Below, piece by piece: positions 61,022 through 64,000 of a DNA stretch of 64,000 nucleotides. Position 1 is the stretch's first letter; the number at the start of each line of letters is the position of its first letter. Location: assembly GCF_000317695.1 (NCBI RefSeq), contig NC_019771.1, positions 3,662,001 to 3,726,000 on the forward strand. The letters run 5' to 3'. Both the position numbers and the translations under genes were made by a program. The DNA is from Anabaena cylindrica PCC 7122. GTDB taxonomy: Bacteria; Cyanobacteriota; Cyanobacteriia; Cyanobacteriales; Nostocaceae. The notes beneath the pieces are model-generated. The model was given only the letters and a program-made list of their open reading frames with translations, was not told the DNA's origin and ran no database searches.

Positions 61022-61088
61022 AGAGGTCTGATATTACAAATGTGACTTTACCTTGTTTCGGATTACGCAGCTAACTCCTCTCTAGTCA

Positions 61089-61122
61089 ATTACGAATTAC
61101 GAATTACGAATTACGAATTACC
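61089..61122. repeat. Heptamer array (AATTACG) overlapping the pdxJ stop codon
   Basis: Four to five copies of AATTACG span 61089-61122. The pdxJ stop codon at 61111-61113 and its last two codons (Asn-Ser) lie within the array. Confidence 0.85.
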
Positions 61123-61833
61123 AAGTATGGCTTGTTTCATTTCCCGGACGGCTCTTTCTATTCCTACTAAAGCTGCCCGACTGATGATGGTATGACCAAT
61201 GTTGAGTTCTTCCATGCCTGGAAGCGCCGCTATGGGGTAGACATTCCAATATGTGAGTCCATGTCCGGCATTTACCCTCAACCCAGCTTTAATCGCTTGC
61301 TCGCAACCTTGCGCTAATAAAGCTAGTTCACGTTGACGAGTTGTTTCATCTTGAGCCTCAGCATATTGTCCTGTGTGTAGTTCAATAAACTTTGCTTGCA
61401 CCTTAGCTGAAGCTTCGATTTGTGCTGTTTCGGCATCAATAAATAGACTTACGGGAATGCCAGAACTTTGCAGCTTATCAACTATCTCACCTATTCTAGC
61501 AACTTGCCCGACAATATTCAAACCGCCTTCTGTGGTGACTTCTTCACGCTTTTCAGGTACTAATGTTACATAATCGGGTTTGATGTCGAGAGCAATTGAC
61601 AACATTTCATCAGTTGCAGCCATTTCTAAATTGAGATGCGATCGCACCGTTTGTCTTAAAATTCTTACATCTCTGTCTTGAATATGTCTTCTATCTTCCC
61701 GCAAATGTACGGTAATTCCATCTGCACCTGCTAATTCTGCCAACACCGCAGCCGCTACAGGGTCAGGTTCTACTGTCCGTCTGGCTTGGCGAATGGTAGC
61801 GATATGGTCAATATTTACACCGAGTGTAGGCAC
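61111..61833 (-). CDS. pdxJ: Pyridoxine 5'-phosphate synthase
   Basis: PdxJ condenses 3-amino-2-oxopropyl phosphate with deoxyxylulose 5-phosphate to make pyridoxine phosphate (vitamin B6). The 240-aa TIM barrel starts PTLGVNIDHIATIRQARRT and has GADGITVHLREDRRHIQDRDV near residue 42, LVPEKREEVTTEGGLN near 100 and VNAGHGLTYWNV near 190. A GTG at 61854 opens the frame, but AGGAG lies 9 bases before a GTG at 61833 that gives the usual start, so I use that. The last residues and the stop codon come from a heptamer repeat. Identical heptamer arrays flank the gene on both sides. Confidence 0.95.
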   Translation of the reverse strand: MPTLGVNIDHIATIRQARRTVEPDPVAAAVLAELAGADGITVHLREDRRHIQDRDVRILRQTVRSHLNLEMAATDEMLSIALDIKPDYVTLVPEKREEVTTEGGLNIVGQVARIGEIVDKLQSSGIPVSLFIDAETAQIEASAKVQAKFIELHTGQYAEAQDETTRQRELALLAQGCEQAIKAGLRVNAGHGLTYWNVYPIAALPGMEELNIGHTIISRAALVGIERAVREMKQAILGNS

Positions 61834-61961
61834 GCCTGTTTTCTCCTGTTTCACTTTGTTTCAGATGTTGATTTTAACCAATTCAGGGGGTATGAGTAAG
61901 TTAGTGTTAACAATTGTCGTTATAATCAGGCAAGAAGCAGGGAGTAGCGGAGATAATAAAT

Positions 61962-62001
61962 AATTACGAATTACGAATTACGAATTACGAATTACGAATT
62001 A
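61962..62001. repeat. Heptamer array (AATTACG) between pdxJ and the first Uma2 gene
   Basis: About five copies of AATTACG end 12 bases before the Uma2 gene start, just before its AAAGAGG ribosome binding site. It is the same unit and strand sense as the array at 61089-61122. Confidence 0.85.
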
Positions 62002-62013
62002 TAAAGAGGCGAT

Positions 62014-62652
62014 ATGCTTTTAGAACTGCAACAAATTATTGTCAACCCAGGCCAACAAATGTTACTCAAAGATATTAGTTGGCAGCAATTAGAAAATATT
62101 TTAGAAGAAATGGGAGAAAAGCGTGCAGCACGTATTTCTTATAGTCATGGCTGGTTAGAAATTATGGTTCCTTTACCTGAACACGAAAAAGATAAAGAGA
62201 TATTTGGTGAACTGGTCAGAATTTTATTAGATAAACTCGAAATTGATTTTGAGCCTTTTGGTTCTACAACACTTAAAAATGAGCGAATGTGTCAAGCTGT
62301 CGAACCAGATACAAGTTTTTATATTCAAAATCAAGCAGCAATAATCGGGAAAAATAGGATTGACTTAAATATAGATCCACCACCAGATTTAGCTATCGAA
62401 ATTGATATTACTTCCCGCACTCGATTTGAGAACTATGAAATTTTGGGAGTTCCTGAACTTTGGCGATATCAACAACAAGGCTTAGAAATTTTCTTGTTAC
62501 AAGAAGGGAAATATGTAAAGTCCCAATCTAGTCCTAATCTTCCTAATATCCCTATTGTGGAATTAGTAAATGAGTATGTGCAGCAATGTTTAAAAATTGG
62601 CAGAAGTCAGGCTGTACGTAATTTTAGAAATTGGGTTAAGGATAATTTATAA
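62014..62652 (+). CDS. Uma2 family (DUF820) putative endonuclease
   Basis: This 212-aa protein has the PD-(D/E)xK-like Uma2 pattern. RISYSHGWLEIMVPLPEHEKDKEIFGELV is near residue 40, and EPDTSFYIQNQAA near 105. The core PPDLAIEIDITSRTRF is near 125, with LGVPELWRYQQQGLEIFLL after it. Asp and Glu of DLAIEID and the later basic residue are candidate metal-binding residues. This family is greatly expanded in cyanobacteria and its role is unclear. A second, different family member follows 39 bases downstream. Confidence 0.88.
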   Translation: MLLELQQIIVNPGQQMLLKDISWQQLENILEEMGEKRAARISYSHGWLEIMVPLPEHEKDKEIFGELVRILLDKLEIDFEPFGSTTLKNERMCQAVEPDTSFYIQNQAAIIGKNRIDLNIDPPPDLAIEIDITSRTRFENYEILGVPELWRYQQQGLEIFLLQEGKYVKSQSSPNLPNIPIVELVNEYVQQCLKIGRSQAVRNFRNWVKDNL

Positions 62653-62691
62653 TAGAAATTTACGGCTTGATGAAAAAGGTGATAATTGCTC

Positions 62692-63390
62692 ATGACTACC
62701 GAAAACAATCTAGCCATTGTGGACTGGGAATCCCATAACCCACCTACAGATTTAATATTTGATGATGGTGAACCTTTGGAATCAAATCGACATCGTATTG
62801 CCATGAATGTCTTGATTCGGTCATTGCAGCAAGCTTGGTGCGATCGCAATGATTATTTTACTGGCGGCAATATGTTTATTTACTACAGTAGCACCCAAGT
62901 TCGGAATCGTGATTTTCGAGGTCCCGATTTCTTTGCAGTTCTCAACGTTGATGGTACAAATTCTAGACAAGGTTGGGTAGTTTGGGAAGAAGATGGTCGC
63001 TATCCTGATGTGATTGTGGAATTAATGTCACGGTCTACAGCAGTAATAGATAAGGGAATTAAAAAAGACCTTTATGAACAAACTTTCCACACCTCAGATT
63101 ATTTTGTCTACGACCCATTTGACCCTAATTCTTTACAAGGATGGCATTTAGATGAGAACCAAAAATATCAACCTTTGACTCCCAATGAAAATGGTTGGTT
63201 ATGGTGCAGACGTTTGGGGTTTTGGTTAGGAACTTGGGAAGGAACTATAGATAAGGAAACTGCGGTTTGGGTGCGGTTTTATGATGTTGCTGGAAATCTA
63301 GTTTTATTACCGGAAGAAGCAGCTAAATCACAAGCAGCTAAATTGGCTGCTAGATTAAGAGAACTGGGTGAAAATCCAGATATGTTGTGA
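62692..63390 (+). CDS. Uma2 family (DUF820) putative endonuclease, second gene
   Basis: This 232-aa protein has RNRDFRGPDFFAVLNVDGTN near residue 65, PDVIVELMSRSTAVIDKGIKKDLYEQ near 105, and SDYFVYDP ... LQGWHLDENQKYQPL. These correspond to the acidic core and following strands of the Uma2 fold. The C-terminus contains an Ala-rich coiled-coil-like part (EEAAKSQAAKLAARLRELG), common in cyanobacterial members. A TTG at 62686 opens the frame; ATG at 62692 with AAGGTG about 10 bases upstream is preferred. Sequence identity with the upstream paralogue is low. Confidence 0.87.
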   Translation: MTTENNLAIVDWESHNPPTDLIFDDGEPLESNRHRIAMNVLIRSLQQAWCDRNDYFTGGNMFIYYSSTQVRNRDFRGPDFFAVLNVDGTNSRQGWVVWEEDGRYPDVIVELMSRSTAVIDKGIKKDLYEQTFHTSDYFVYDPFDPNSLQGWHLDENQKYQPLTPNENGWLWCRRLGFWLGTWEGTIDKETAVWVRFYDVAGNLVLLPEEAAKSQAAKLAARLRELGENPDML

Positions 63391-63407
63391 TGTAAGTTCA
63401 ATGCAGG

Positions 63408-63431
63408 TTGGGTTGATGCAAGAAAACCCAA
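63408..63431. terminator. TTGGGTT/AACCCAA hairpin, copy 2, between convergent genes
   Basis: A 7-bp stem (TTGGGTT at 63408-63414, AACCCAA at 63425-63431) lies between the Uma2 gene and the convergent ABC permease. Position suits a bidirectional terminator, but there is no T-run and a near copy sits at 37432-37455 in a different context. Confidence 0.35.
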
Positions 63432-63449
63432 CATTTAACGAATTTGTAA

Positions 63450-64000
63450 CTAACTCGAAGCACTAGTATAAAAACGTAATGCAAACCGCCAAAACCAAGT
63501 GGAAATTGAAAATAACGTCACCGCTAATATTACTGCACCAAATAACCAAATTAATTGACTTTCACCCAACATTGCTTGAGCGGGAACTGTGGTTAAAAAT
63601 GCCACTGGAACTACAAAAGTGAAAAAAACGCGATAAGCAGTTGGATAAGCTATAACTGGATATCTGCCAGCTTCTAATAAACCTCGGAGTACTTCAGTCA
63701 CATTATATATTTTGACAAACCAGATTGTGGTAGACCCCAACATAAACCACAGGCTGTAAAGAATCACTAAACTGCAACATAAGGGTAATATACTGAGTAA
63801 ATACCTGTCGATTCCTAAACCCAGATTTTTACCTGCGTAGCCAATAATAATACAGCCAAAAATTAAATCTGGTAATCCCCATGGTGATAGGGTATGAAGG
63901 GAAAGCCAAAACTGACTGCGGATAGGTTTTAATAATACAAAGTCTAATGTACCTTCTTGGACATGACGAACAATGCGGTTTAGGTTGGGAGCTAGGAGAG
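63450..64000 (-). CDS. ABC-2 family transporter permease (DUF990-like), 5' partial
   Basis: The frame is open from the stop at 63450 to the right window edge, so the N-terminus is missing. The visible 183 residues begin LAPNLNRIVRHVQEGTLDFVLLKPIRSQFW, which is typical of this permease family. About four hydrophobic segments follow, such as SLVILYSLWFMLGSTTIWFV and QLIWLFGAVILAVTLFSISTWFW. A GTG at 63767 would give only a truncated protein and is not the start. Partner ATPase and second permease genes usually lie upstream, outside the window. The substrate is unknown. Confidence 0.85.
   Translation of the reverse strand, partial: LLAPNLNRIVRHVQEGTLDFVLLKPIRSQFWLSLHTLSPWGLPDLIFGCIIIGYAGKNLGLGIDRYLLSILPLCCSLVILYSLWFMLGSTTIWFVKIYNVTEVLRGLLEAGRYPVIAYPTAYRVFFTFVVPVAFLTTVPAQAMLGESQLIWLFGAVILAVTLFSISTWFWRFALRFYTSASS

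Overview
The window looks like chromosome from a filamentous, heterocyst-type cyanobacterium (order Nostocales; Nostoc/Anabaena relatives). HIP1 octamers (GCGATCGC) are scattered through genes on both strands. Heptameric short tandem repeats (STRRs) and small palindromic elements fill many gaps. Several genes belong to oxygenic phototrophs: ycf3 (photosystem I assembly), ycf54 (chlorophyll cyclase), the cyanobacterial type of gshA, crtE, and a Nif11-domain peptide. I saw no CRISPR array, rRNA, prophage or intact insertion sequence.

Layout. 1-5.1 kb: end of an exopolysaccharide locus with an ABC-2 exporter (Wzm/Wzt type) and two family-2 glycosyltransferases. 5.2-16.9 kb: housekeeping genes (glutaredoxin-like, murE, ycf3, gatC, tRNA-Met, a LysM/M23 envelope peptidase, trmL, gshA, clpB). 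17-23.4 kb: accessory region with twin 121-bp elements around a Nif11 peptide and a two-gene operon, a DUF4360 secreted protein preceded by a structured 79-bp repeat array, a flavoprotein, a terminal-inverted-repeat element and a VapBC pair. 23.6-30.6 kb: lpxD, an outer-membrane TpsB protein, a HEPN-like fragment, tldD/tldE.

30.8-45 kb is a nearly complete Wzx/Wzy polysaccharide locus. The minus strand carries a Wzy/ligase-like protein, a chain-length protein without kinase domain, and Wza. The plus strand carries a histidine kinase, a pyruvyltransferase, GT4, Wzx, two GT2, an Alg14/Alg13 pair and a priming sugar transferase. The priming enzyme carries an N-terminal STAS domain. Directly after it come an RsbW-like ATPase and a free STAS protein. 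Facing them are a receiver-PP2C phosphatase, a large H-NOXA/PAS/GAF hybrid kinase ending in an HPt domain, and an H-NOX haem protein. Read together, 44-53 kb encodes what looks like a nitric-oxide-sensing phosphorelay feeding a partner-switching module whose target may be the priming glycosyltransferase itself. This is the most interesting proposal in the window; the domains are read from sequence, the wiring is inference.

53-64 kb: an ISL3 transposase remnant, an AI-2E-family permease, NUDIX, a small lipoprotein, folD, crtE, a PAP2-like membrane protein, a secreted repeat protein, ycf54, a SnoaL-like protein resembling plant pathogen-related proteins, pdxJ, two Uma2-family genes and an ABC-2 permease cut by the window edge.

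Several coding ends lie inside tandem repeats (Nif11, one GT2, the AI-2E permease, pdxJ), so repeats have apparently shaped C-termini here. Start codons were moved from the longest open frame where a ribosome binding site or family comparison favoured another codon; this is stated per gene.
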